5,769 nucleotides of DNA, from NCBI GenBank assembly GCA_027625215.1, contig JAQBWJ010000180.1:1-5769 (forward strand). The letters are read 5' to 3'. This document shows, one piece after another, positions 1 to 5,691 of the stretch (its first letter is position 1; every line of letters starts with the position of its first letter). A program made the position numbers and the translations under genes. The notes under the pieces are model-generated. The model was not told the DNA's origin, did no database searches, and worked only from the letters and a program-made list of their open reading frames with translations. This DNA is from Candidatus Poribacteria bacterium. GTDB lineage: Bacteria; Poribacteria; WGA-4E; GCA-2687025.

Positions 1-281
1 ACGATCTTTTCAGGACCGGGCCCGCACGCCGACAGCCCCGCCAACGCAAACGACGCGCCCATCAGTTTGACGAACGCGCGACGGTCGAACCCTGCGCCAG
101 CCGTCTCTTTGCCGTTGGGGAACTCCTCGGCGAGGAACTGGCGGAACTCGTCCGTGTCCGCGAGGTCTTCCAGCGTGCGCCAGTACTCTTTCCCGTTGCC
201 GCTCGCCAGTTTTTGGCGCAAGGCGGCGAGATCGACCTTCGGAACGGAGTCCGCAGGGTCGGGGACGTTCGGCGCGTTCAT
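1..281 (-). CDS. actB: ActB, molybdopterin-oxidoreductase-like Fe-S subunit of alternative complex III (5' end only)
   Basis: Only the first 93 residues are in the window; the gene runs off the left edge. ActB is the large periplasmic subunit of alternative complex III, which oxidises quinol and passes electrons to cytochromes c or an oxidase. It resembles Mo-bisMGD enzymes fused to an Fe-S ferredoxin part, but in characterised complexes it lacks molybdenum. Visible here are the family's N-terminal signature (KEYWRTLEDLADTDEFRQFL, about residues 31-50), a twin-arginine-like motif DRRAFVKLMG (66-75), a short hydrophobic stretch, and a lipobox LSAC with Cys86. The protein is therefore probably exported and may be lipid-anchored. 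The cluster-binding and catalytic regions lie outside the window. It starts 57 bp after the actA stop and in the same frame. An in-frame ATG at 302 is an alternative start; neither start has a clear Shine-Dalgarno sequence, so I chose the one giving a typical N-terminus. The actA-actB order supports the call. Confidence 0.87.
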   Translation of the reverse strand, partial: MNAPNVPDPADSVPKVDLAALRQKLASGNGKEYWRTLEDLADTDEFRQFLAEEFPNGKETAGAGFDRRAFVKLMGASFALAGLSACGPGPEKI

Positions 282-338
282 TGTCGTCAGTTGATGCAAC
301 ATCACGGCATTCGCATCTCGTGTGCGCTCATTCGCTGC

Positions 339-995
339 CTATCGGTGGCAGGTTGAGCAGTTTTGTAGGTTGTACGGCTGCACGCCGTACTCTTGCATCA
401 GCCGCTTGCCGACCACCTCTTGAGGCTCGTCGGGCTTGTAGCCGAAAGTGAAAATCTCGGATTTCGGGCGCAGATGCTGTTCCGGGTTTCGATGACATTC
501 CAGACACGTACGCATCTGCATCGGCTTCTCTTTCCACATGAGCGGCATCGTATCGACGCGCCCGTGGCACGATTCGCAGCCGACGCCCTTCGCAATGTGG
601 ATGCTGTGGTCGAAGTAAGCGAACTTGCCGAGGTCGTGGACTCGATTCCACTTCATCGGCGTCTCGGTCGCAAAACTCGTTCGGATCGGCTGCAATATCT
701 CCGCGTTCGTCCAGACTTGGGAGTGGCACGTCATGCAGACTTTCGTCGCCGGGACGCCCGCGTAGGGGGATTCCTCGACGCCCGAGTGACAGTACATGCA
801 CTCGATGCCGAGTCCGCTGACGTGATGCTTGTGACTGAACGGGACGGGCTGACTGACGGCAACTCCGACTCGCGTGATGTGAGACGTTCGAGGGAAAATC
901 AAGACGAGTGTCAGCAGCGTCAGGACGAGTAACCCGCCGCCTGCGATGCTGTACTTCGCAAGATAGTTATGAATCGGACTGAAAAGTGGTCTCAC
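339..995 (-). CDS. actA: ActA, membrane-anchored pentaheme cytochrome c of alternative complex III
   Basis: This 218-residue protein has five CxxCH haem c sites: CMYCH 66-70, CMTCH 87-91, CESCH 140-144, CLECH 164-168, and CSTCH 213-217, the last right at the C-terminus. A single hydrophobic segment at about 18-34 (SIAGGGLLVLTLLTLVLIF) acts as signal anchor and puts the haem domain in the periplasm. Extra histidines in FSHKHH (53-58) and FDHSIH (128-133) are likely distal haem ligands. Haem number, length and the following actB match ActA of alternative complex III, the subunit that carries electrons away from the Fe-S subunit. Related multihaem proteins of nitrate or tetrathionate systems could look similar, but the neighbour makes ActA the best call. 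The start is GTG at 995; no other plausible start was found. GGAGG at 1013-1017 lies 17 nt upstream, with a 5-bp hairpin in the gap. It is the first gene of the leftward operon, behind a good promoter at 1101-1129. Confidence 0.92.
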   Translation of the reverse strand: MRPLFSPIHNYLAKYSIAGGGLLVLTLLTLVLIFPRTSHITRVGVAVSQPVPFSHKHHVSGLGIECMYCHSGVEESPYAGVPATKVCMTCHSQVWTNAEILQPIRTSFATETPMKWNRVHDLGKFAYFDHSIHIAKGVGCESCHGRVDTMPLMWKEKPMQMRTCLECHRNPEQHLRPKSEIFTFGYKPDEPQEVVGKRLMQEYGVQPYNLQNCSTCHR

Positions 996-1100
996 CGGGC
1001 TGATCGAAGCCCCCTCCGTTAGCGGTCGTGGGAGTCGCGTGTACCAGAGAACGCCGTCACCGAGCGCGTTCCGCGATGACCCACGGGTTGAACGGGAGGA

Positions 1101-1129
1101 AGTATACGCACTTCATCGTAGCGAATCAA
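1101..1129 (-). promoter_or_regulatory. Probable sigma70-type promoter of the act operon
   Basis: On the minus strand a -35 box TTGATT (1129-1124) and a -10 box TATACT (1106-1101) are separated by exactly 17 bp. The -10 matches the TATAAT consensus at five of six positions and the -35 matches TTGACA at four. Transcription would begin near 1094, giving a leader of about 100 nt before the actA GTG. The region upstream, roughly 1140-1210, is AT-richer than the surrounding genes. The housekeeping sigma factor consensus of this lineage is not known to me, so this rests on the standard bacterial pattern. Confidence 0.6.
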
Positions 1130-1194
1130 CCCCCGAAATCGCCCCTTTTCGTATGATCGTCGCAGATATTTTCGCGGTGTGTACATCGAATGCG

Positions 1195-1208
1195 TTACAA
1201 TTTTGTAA
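1195..1208. promoter_or_regulatory. Operator-like inverted repeat TTACAA-TT-TTGTAA
   Basis: Two perfect 6-bp arms, TTACAA and TTGTAA, surround a 2-bp centre. The site is in the divergent spacer between actA and the rightward secreted-protein gene, about 65 bp upstream of the act -35 box. Its size and symmetry suit a dimeric helix-turn-helix regulator, and it stands out against GC-rich surroundings. It does not match the FNR/CRP consensus. It could serve either gene; a chance AT-rich palindrome cannot be excluded. Confidence 0.3.
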
Positions 1209-1229
1209 TGTGTTGCGTTCGCCTCCGTC

Positions 1230-1257
1230 TTGGAAGGTTGCGAGGTCTCAATATTCT
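1230..1257 (+). promoter_or_regulatory. Weak candidate promoter for the rightward secreted-protein gene
   Basis: TTGGAA (1230-1235) and TATTCT (1252-1257) are 16 bp apart, each matching the sigma70 consensus at four of six positions. It is the best rightward candidate I could find in the spacer and would give a leader of about 175 nt. The match is modest and could be chance. Confidence 0.22.
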
Positions 1258-1441
1258 CGGAATCTCGTCGCTGAAAGTCGCGTCCCAGCCTGATGTCTTT
1301 CGATCATGAAACGCCTCGCCGACTTCGTGCAACATATCACAAGAGCGCGTGGTCAACCTGTTGCGTTCGCGCTCGGTTGCTTTGCAGAATAGACGCGCGT
1401 CCCGACTCATGTGAATGCCCGGAGGTTCCCAAACACCCCCT

Positions 1442-2323
1442 ATGATGATCGCGTGGTTGATCGCCGCAACGTTCGCCTCTACGGAGCCGCCGTACCCCGT
1501 TGATGTGACGGAACGGACGCTCGTAGACCCGAACGAGGTCGCCCGACTCGAAACGCCGGGGACGGTCTTTTTCGCGGACGGCTTCGAGTCCGAAAGTAGC
1601 CTTGATGCGTGGTACGGGATCATCGGCGCGGATGACGGTCGCACGAAGATCGTTTCGGATGACGCGCTCAGTCACACGGGGAGCGGTTCTCTCCAGATGA
1701 CGACGCCCGACCGCAATGGCAACGAGGCGTCGTCCGGCGCGAACGTCTGGTTTCATCCCGGCTACGACACCGTCTATTTCCGCCGCTACATTCGGTTTGC
1801 GGAGGACTACGATCAAGGCAACCTGAACCACGTCGGCGGACGCCTCTACGCGGTCGCGGGCGACGACCGATGGGCGCAGATGGGCAAGGCGGGACTCAAA
1901 CCGGACGGCGACGACCGTTTCGGCGCGGGCTTCGAGCCGTGGATCGACTGGAGGCGGTACGATCCGCCCGGCGCGATGATGCTTTACACCTACTGGATGG
2001 ACATGAAGGGCGAACGCGACGGCAAATACTGGGGCAACAACCTATTCCCGCCGGACGAACGCCGCGTCGCGCTCGAACGCGGCAAATGGGTCTGTTTGGA
2101 GCAGATGATCCGCGCGAACACGCCGGGGCAGGCGGACGGCGAAATGGCGGCGTGGGTGGACGGGCAGTTGTACATCCACTACAAAGGGTTCCGCTGGCGC
2201 ACGACGCCCGACCTCAAGATCAAACGCGCGACGATTGAACTCTACGTCCACCAAAGCCGTCGAGAAAACCGCGTCTGGTACGATGATGTCGCGCTCTCGA
2301 CGGGTTATATCGGGACGAAATAG
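1442..2323 (+). CDS. Secreted protein with probable concanavalin-A-like / polysaccharide-lyase-like jelly-roll fold
   Basis: About 293 residues. The N-terminus MMIAWLIAATFAS looks like a short signal peptide cleaved near residue 12, although it lacks the usual positive residues. The body has the pattern of a beta-jelly-roll carbohydrate-active domain: FADGFES (44-50), HTGSGSLQM (78-86, the common 'binding improves' strand), an aromatic-basic strand VYFRRYIRFAEDY (111-123), GKWVCLEQMIRANTPG (214-229), DGEMAAWVDGQLYI (232-245), and a closing strand VWYDDVALSTGYIG (278-291). This order is shared by PL14/PL20-type alginate or glucuronan lyases and by lectin-like ConA domains, and by many unannotated proteins of environmental bacteria. 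I cannot assign catalytic residues or a substrate. An ATG at 1415 is also in frame, directly after a stop, but would place nine non-hydrophobic residues before the signal segment; GGAGG at 1421-1425 fits neither start well. It ends in a shared terminator with the convergent modular gene. Confidence 0.7.
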   Translation: MMIAWLIAATFASTEPPYPVDVTERTLVDPNEVARLETPGTVFFADGFESESSLDAWYGIIGADDGRTKIVSDDALSHTGSGSLQMTTPDRNGNEASSGANVWFHPGYDTVYFRRYIRFAEDYDQGNLNHVGGRLYAVAGDDRWAQMGKAGLKPDGDDRFGAGFEPWIDWRRYDPPGAMMLYTYWMDMKGERDGKYWGNNLFPPDERRVALERGKWVCLEQMIRANTPGQADGEMAAWVDGQLYIHYKGFRWRTTPDLKIKRATIELYVHQSRRENRVWYDDVALSTGYIGTK

Positions 2324-2348
2324 TCTCCCCGTCGCTCCAACGATGGAA

Positions 2349-2404
2349 ACAAAAAGAATCGGCGAACCGGAGAAAACCTCCCCCGATCCGCCGATTCTTT
2401 TTGT
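2349..2404. terminator. Bidirectional intrinsic terminator between convergent genes
   Basis: A perfect 16-bp inverted repeat has arms 2349-2364 and 2389-2404 around a 24-nt loop. It reads AAAAAGAATCGGCG on one side and CGCCGATTCTTTTT on the other, so a GC-rich stem base is followed by a run of T in both directions. The loop holds an extra GGAG/CTCC pairing (2369-2372 with 2378-2381). It lies 25 bp after the stop of the rightward gene and 38 bp from the stop of the leftward gene, so it can end both transcripts. Confidence 0.88.
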
Positions 2405-2442
2405 ATTTAAAGGAGGACGTGAAACCGTGCCGTTGCGTCGAT

Positions 2443-4035
2443 CTATTTCAAGATCAACATGCGTCCCGTCTGCGAGTAGCCGTCCGCGCGGAACTCATAG
2501 AAATAGAGTCCGCTGGCGACCGTCTCGCCGAGCGCGTTCTTGCCGTCCCAATGAGCGGCTCGGCTGCGCGTGACGTATCCGCCCGTCGTCTGCCGACCCA
2601 ATTCCAACCGCCGCACCACCTGACCGCTCGCGTCGTAGATCGACACGGACACGTCCGCGTCATCGGCGAGTTGGTAGGGGATCCACGTTTCGGGGTTGAA
2701 CGGGTTGGGATAGTTGCGCCCCGCCATCGTCCGCGCGTCGGAGGTGAGACGCACGTCCCACTGAATCGGGCGCGCCGCGAGACGCTTCATCGTCGCCGCG
2801 CGGTCTGCCAAATTGCCGCCGATGACGCGCACGCTTCTTGTCGCTGCGGCGCGATTGCCGATCACGTCCCATTCCAACCGACCGAGATGCCCGCTCGTCG
2901 CGCCATCGCTCGCCGCTTCGTCATTCAGGACGACGGCGGCTAGAAGAACACGACCCGATGCAATCTCCTCCGGCGTCGAGTGGAACGCGAACGCGCGACC
3001 GTCAACATCGAGCAGCGTGCCGTCTTCGATGGAACGGAGCCGCAACTGCGTCGGGTCGAAGACGAGTTCCACGTCGTAACCCGCCACGTCGAGTTCGCGC
3101 GCGGCGTCCAGACCGAGTTCGAGGGAGAACGTGTCGCCGGAGACGGTCGTTGTTCCGCGCGCGACGACTTCGCCGCCGACGGGCAATGCCACGATGGACG
3201 GAGCCGCGCTCGTCAAGACCTCGCCGAACCGTCGCGCAATCGACACGATGTCGATGATGTTGATGACGCCATCGCCGTTCACGTCGCCCGCGAGCCCGAC
3301 CCCTGTTCTGCCGAAGTTGGTCGCCACGAACACGAGGTCGGTCAGGTTGATGACGTCGTCGCCCGTGATGTCTTCGGGGGCTTTCGGCGCGCGGATGGTC
3401 AGCGCGAGTTGTCGCGTCGCGCTTTGACCGTTCGCGTTGCGAACCGTCACGTCGTAGACGCCGACGGGGATCGACACGGGGATTTGCCCCGTCGCCGTCG
3501 TCGCGGAGCCGATGGTCAGCGGAATCTCAACCCCGTTGACGACCGCCACCGCGCCCGTCTCAAACCGCGTCCCGACCAGCGTGAACGGACGCAGGCTGGT
3601 CGATTTCGTGACCGTTTGAGGGTCGATTGAGGCGAGCGTCGGAGGCTGAACCGCCGCGCCGACGGTCAGATCGACCGTCACCTGCACGCTGGTGATTTCC
3701 GACGTCGTGATCGTGTGCTGTTCGGTGACGGACTGCGTGCCGGGTCCCGTCGCCGTGATGCGGAGGATGTCTCCGGCGCTCGCGGCGTTGTTGCTGAGAT
3801 CAAGGAACGTCACCTGGTACAGCCCGCCGTCGGACGTGACCCAGGAGCCTTCCTTGTTGTTCGTCGTGTTGCGGACGGTGACGCTCCATCCGTCCTGCGG
3901 AGTGCCGTTGCTGTCTTTCACGGTGCCGAGCACGACGATCACGGGCGCGGACCACGCGACCATCATCGCGACGCTCCACAGCACAAAGACCGCGATCCCC
4001 AGCATCCAAAGAGAAAGTCGTTGTCGTACGCTCAT
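2443..4035 (-). CDS. Large secreted modular protein: beta-sandwich, IPT-like, dockerin, cohesin-like, C-terminal sorting domain
   Basis: A 530-residue exported protein. Modules in order: signal peptide with a hydrophobic core at about 11-30; a carboxypeptidase-regulatory/CNA-B-like beta-sandwich (about 35-125; GTVKDSNGTPQDGWSVTVRN); an IPT/TIG-like Ig fold (about 131-214; LVGTRFETGAVAVVNG then VGVYDVTVRNANG); a type I dockerin (about 221-271) with two calcium loops, DITGDDVINLTD (222-233, degenerate at two positions) and the canonical DVNGDGVINIID (251-262), each followed by a helix; a cohesin-like beta-sandwich (about 287-410; FSLELGLDAA, YDVELVFDP); and a FlgD-like/type IX-type C-terminal sorting domain (about 440-530; YPNPFNPETWIPYQL, HWDGKNALGETVASGLYFYEF). 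No catalytic module is visible, so it is probably a structural or adhesive scaffold on the cell surface. The start is ATG 4035, preceded by a strong GGAGG at 4042-4046 and giving a proper signal peptide; the frame stays open to 4344, but that extension is not protein-like. The leader folds over this start. Confidence 0.83.
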   Translation of the reverse strand: MSVRQRLSLWMLGIAVFVLWSVAMMVAWSAPVIVVLGTVKDSNGTPQDGWSVTVRNTTNNKEGSWVTSDGGLYQVTFLDLSNNAASAGDILRITATGPGTQSVTEQHTITTSEITSVQVTVDLTVGAAVQPPTLASIDPQTVTKSTSLRPFTLVGTRFETGAVAVVNGVEIPLTIGSATTATGQIPVSIPVGVYDVTVRNANGQSATRQLALTIRAPKAPEDITGDDVINLTDLVFVATNFGRTGVGLAGDVNGDGVINIIDIVSIARRFGEVLTSAAPSIVALPVGGEVVARGTTTVSGDTFSLELGLDAARELDVAGYDVELVFDPTQLRLRSIEDGTLLDVDGRAFAFHSTPEEIASGRVLLAAVVLNDEAASDGATSGHLGRLEWDVIGNRAAATRSVRVIGGNLADRAATMKRLAARPIQWDVRLTSDARTMAGRNYPNPFNPETWIPYQLADDADVSVSIYDASGQVVRRLELGRQTTGGYVTRSRAAHWDGKNALGETVASGLYFYEFRADGYSQTGRMLILK

Positions 4036-4116
4036 CGTTGTCCTCCGTCGTAGCCGGTGTGCGATGCCGCTCACTGAGGCGACGCCCCCGTTTGCGGCTA
4101 CGACGGAAAACGATGA
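4032..4116 (-). promoter_or_regulatory. Structured 5' leader that could sequester the ribosome binding site and start codon
   Basis: In the leftward transcript, UCAUCGUU (4116-4109) can pair with AACGAUGA (4039-4032), and UCCGUCGUAGCCG (4107-4095) with CGGCUACGACGGA (4056-4044). That makes 21 Watson-Crick pairs broken by one small asymmetric internal loop. The start codon (4035-4033) lies wholly inside the outer helix, and the GGAGG (4046-4042) is half in the inner helix and half in the bulge. The enclosed 38 nt (4094-4057) can form two more hairpins: GGGGC-GUC-GCCUC, and a GCG-GCAU-CGC stem-loop extended by a GU/AC pair. The whole would be a three-way junction closed by the RBS-hiding stem. 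This architecture is typical of translation-controlling riboswitches, thermometers or protein-binding leaders. I do not recognise it as a known class. The pairing is read directly; the function is inferred. Confidence 0.5.
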
Positions 4117-4544
4117 AAACGCTCCTGCCGTTACGTTTCGATCACCCTGTTTATCCCACACGCGCCCGTCCTCCCTCTTGCCGAAGTGTCCGCGTCCGAT
4201 CCCCTGTATATTGCATTGCGGCGCTCCGCCGCCGTACTCCCATCGCGCATGGCGACGGTACACCATATCGTACAAACGACCGGATCGACAAACGTTCCCC
4301 AATGCTCGCGTGTTCCTCATTGCGTTCAACCGAACGTCAATCACGCGGTTCGATTCGCTCCCAAACGCCAGCCGGTTGTAAAACGACCGCTTGACCGACC
4401 GACCGCACCCGCGACAAACTCATGCGGCGCTCTCTTGCGCGCGCGCGAGGCGAATGAGACGCGGCGAAGCGTTACCGTTTATGAACGCCCCCCGTGACCG
4501 ATCACCCGAATTTGGGAAGCAGAGGGTAAGGAGATTCTTGACGC
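4117..4544. other. Divergent intergenic region between the modular gene and the dehydratase gene
   Basis: These 428 bp contain no convincing gene; open frames crossing them are rich in Arg, Ser and Pro and lack ribosome binding sites. It should hold divergent promoters, but I found no good -35/-10 pair on either strand. Local structure includes a 6-bp GC hairpin (GCGGCG-CTC-CGCCGC, 4218-4232), a threefold GACC repeat (4393-4404), and an 11-bp alternating GC run (4437-4447). AAGGAG at 4528-4533 is the dehydratase ribosome binding site, 11 nt before its ATG. Confidence 0.5.
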
Positions 4545-5687
4545 ATGAAAATCGCCAAAATTGAGCAGTTTTATCCGATACGGCGCGTTCGCCTCATCAA
4601 GATCACCACGGACACGGGTATCGTCGGGTGGGGCGAGACGACGCTCGAAGGGAAACCGAAAAGCACCGTCGCGGCGGTCGAGGAACTTGTGGACTACCTG
4701 ATCGGCAAAGACCCGTTGCGGATCGAGCACCACTGGCAGCACATCTATAGATCGGCGTTCTTTCGCGGCGGGAACGTCCTGATGACGGCGCTCTCCGGCA
4801 TCGACCAAGCGTTGTGGGATATTGCCGGGAAGCGTCACGGCGTCCCGACGTACGAACTGCTCGGCGGGGCGGTGCGCGACCGCATCCGCGTCTACGCCCA
4901 CTGGGGGATCGGCTCGCTGTCGGACGATGGCTTGGCGCGTTCCCGCGAGCGGCTCGATATGTTGATGGCGAAGGGCTATACGGCGTTCAAATCGGGTCCC
5001 GGCGGCAAGTGGCGCGCGCACGAACCGCCCGCCGTCATTGACGAGTTCGTGAAACGCGCCTACCTCGCGCGGGAATGGGTCGGGGATGGCGTGGAGCTCT
5101 GCTACGACTTTCACGGCAAGATGACCCCCGCGCTCGCCGTCGAAATCTGCCACGAACTGAAGGGGATGCGCCCCATGTTCGTCGAGGAGCCCGTTCCCCA
5201 AGAAAACGTGGACGCGCTCAAAGAGGTGTCCGATAAAGTGCCGTTCCCCATCGCGACGGGCGAGCGGCTCCTGACGCGGTGGGACTTCCGCGAGGTCTTC
5301 GAGAAACGCGCCTGCGCCTACATTCAACCCGACACCTCCCACTGCGGCGGCATCAGCGAGATCAAGAAGATCGCCAACATGGCGGAGGTGTACTACATGC
5401 ACATCATGCCGCACTGCGCGATTGGACCCGTCGCGTTCTCGGCGTCGTTGCAGGTGGATGCCGCCGTGCCGAACTTCCTCGTCCAAGAACAGATCGATCA
5501 AGGGCTCGGCGCGGGGCTGCTTCAGGAGGACTGGCAGGTCGTCAACGGGCACATCGAACTGCCGACCAAGCCCGGACTCGGCTTCGAGATCAATACGGAC
5601 GCGGCGGAGCGGAACATCGAGGATTATGCGGAAGAGCTCGGCGGCGAGTTTTTCTACGACTCGGACGGCAGCGTCGCGGACTGGTAA
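4545..5687 (+). CDS. dgoD: D-galactonate dehydratase-family protein (enolase superfamily, mandelate racemase-like)
   Basis: 380 residues, close to the 382 of Escherichia coli DgoD, which removes water from D-galactonate to give 2-dehydro-3-deoxygalactonate in the cytoplasm. An N-terminal capping domain (about 1-115; GIVGWGETTLEG, SGIDQALWDIAGK at 84-96) leads into a (beta/alpha)7-beta barrel. Three magnesium ligands fit Asp188 (in YDFHGK), Glu214 (in FVEEP) and Glu240 (in ATGER). The catalytic pair fits His190 (same DFHG motif) and His290 (in MPHCAIGP), with Asp263 (QPD) and Glu315 (VQEQ) also conserved. The KxK base motif of true mandelate racemases is absent (FKSG at 148-151), as expected for the GalD type. 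The segment GPGGKWRAHEPP (151-162) differs from E. coli, so a related acid sugar could be the substrate. AAGGAG precedes the ATG by 11 nt. No transporter, aldolase or kinase of a galactonate pathway is visible beside it. The family call is firm and the exact substrate less so. Confidence 0.85.
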   Translation: MKIAKIEQFYPIRRVRLIKITTDTGIVGWGETTLEGKPKSTVAAVEELVDYLIGKDPLRIEHHWQHIYRSAFFRGGNVLMTALSGIDQALWDIAGKRHGVPTYELLGGAVRDRIRVYAHWGIGSLSDDGLARSRERLDMLMAKGYTAFKSGPGGKWRAHEPPAVIDEFVKRAYLAREWVGDGVELCYDFHGKMTPALAVEICHELKGMRPMFVEEPVPQENVDALKEVSDKVPFPIATGERLLTRWDFREVFEKRACAYIQPDTSHCGGISEIKKIANMAEVYYMHIMPHCAIGPVAFSASLQVDAAVPNFLVQEQIDQGLGAGLLQEDWQVVNGHIELPTKPGLGFEINTDAAERNIEDYAEELGGEFFYDSDGSVADW

Positions 5688-5691
5688 ACCG

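Larger units (their letters stand above)
996..1441. other. Divergent intergenic region between actA and the secreted-protein gene
   Basis: These 446 bp hold no convincing gene. They contain the act promoter (1101-1129), the 14-bp inverted repeat (1195-1208), and a weaker rightward promoter candidate with TTGGAA at 1230-1235, a 16-bp spacer and TATTCT at 1252-1257. The last could drive the gene at 1442. A 28-residue open frame (1306-1392) beginning MKRLADFVQH has no visible ribosome binding site and no recognisable motif. Confidence 0.5.

Noticed and set aside
302..331. Nine-codon frame between actA and actB whose stop overlaps an actB ATG (TGATG)
   Set aside because: It could be a translational-coupling mini-frame, but it has no ribosome binding site and the 302 start of actB is itself uncertain.
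393..932. 179-codon rightward frame opposite actA
   Set aside because: It is antisense to a cytochrome with five haem motifs and shows no domain of its own.
1039..1293. 84-codon rightward frame in the divergent spacer
   Set aside because: It overlaps the act promoter and the inverted repeat, has no ribosome binding site, and looks like random translation.
1306..1392. 28-residue frame beginning MKRLADFVQH
   Set aside because: Short, without Shine-Dalgarno sequence or recognisable motif; not supportable as a gene from one sequence.
4057..4116. Cyclic di-GMP (GEMM) riboswitch, suggested by GCAAACGGGGGC in the leader
   Set aside because: The remaining conserved GEMM positions and its two-helix arrangement are not evident, so the resemblance is superficial.
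4036..4344. Upstream extension of the modular protein by 103 residues
   Set aside because: It would bury the signal peptide, has no protein-like composition, and the internal ATG at 4035 has a strong GGAGG at the right distance.
4437..4447. Alternating GC run (possible Z-DNA) and nearby GACC tandem repeat at 4393-4404
   Set aside because: Short low-complexity runs expected in GC-rich DNA; no functional link visible.
4186..4497. 103-codon rightward frame upstream of the dehydratase gene
   Set aside because: Arg/Ser/Pro-rich, no ribosome binding site, no motif; an overlapping frame at 4038-4394 is equally unconvincing.
4479..5552. 357-codon open frame antisense to the dehydratase gene
   Set aside because: It lies entirely opposite a gene with complete family motifs, is rich in Arg/His/Asp as expected from the complement of GC-rich codons, and has no recognisable domain.
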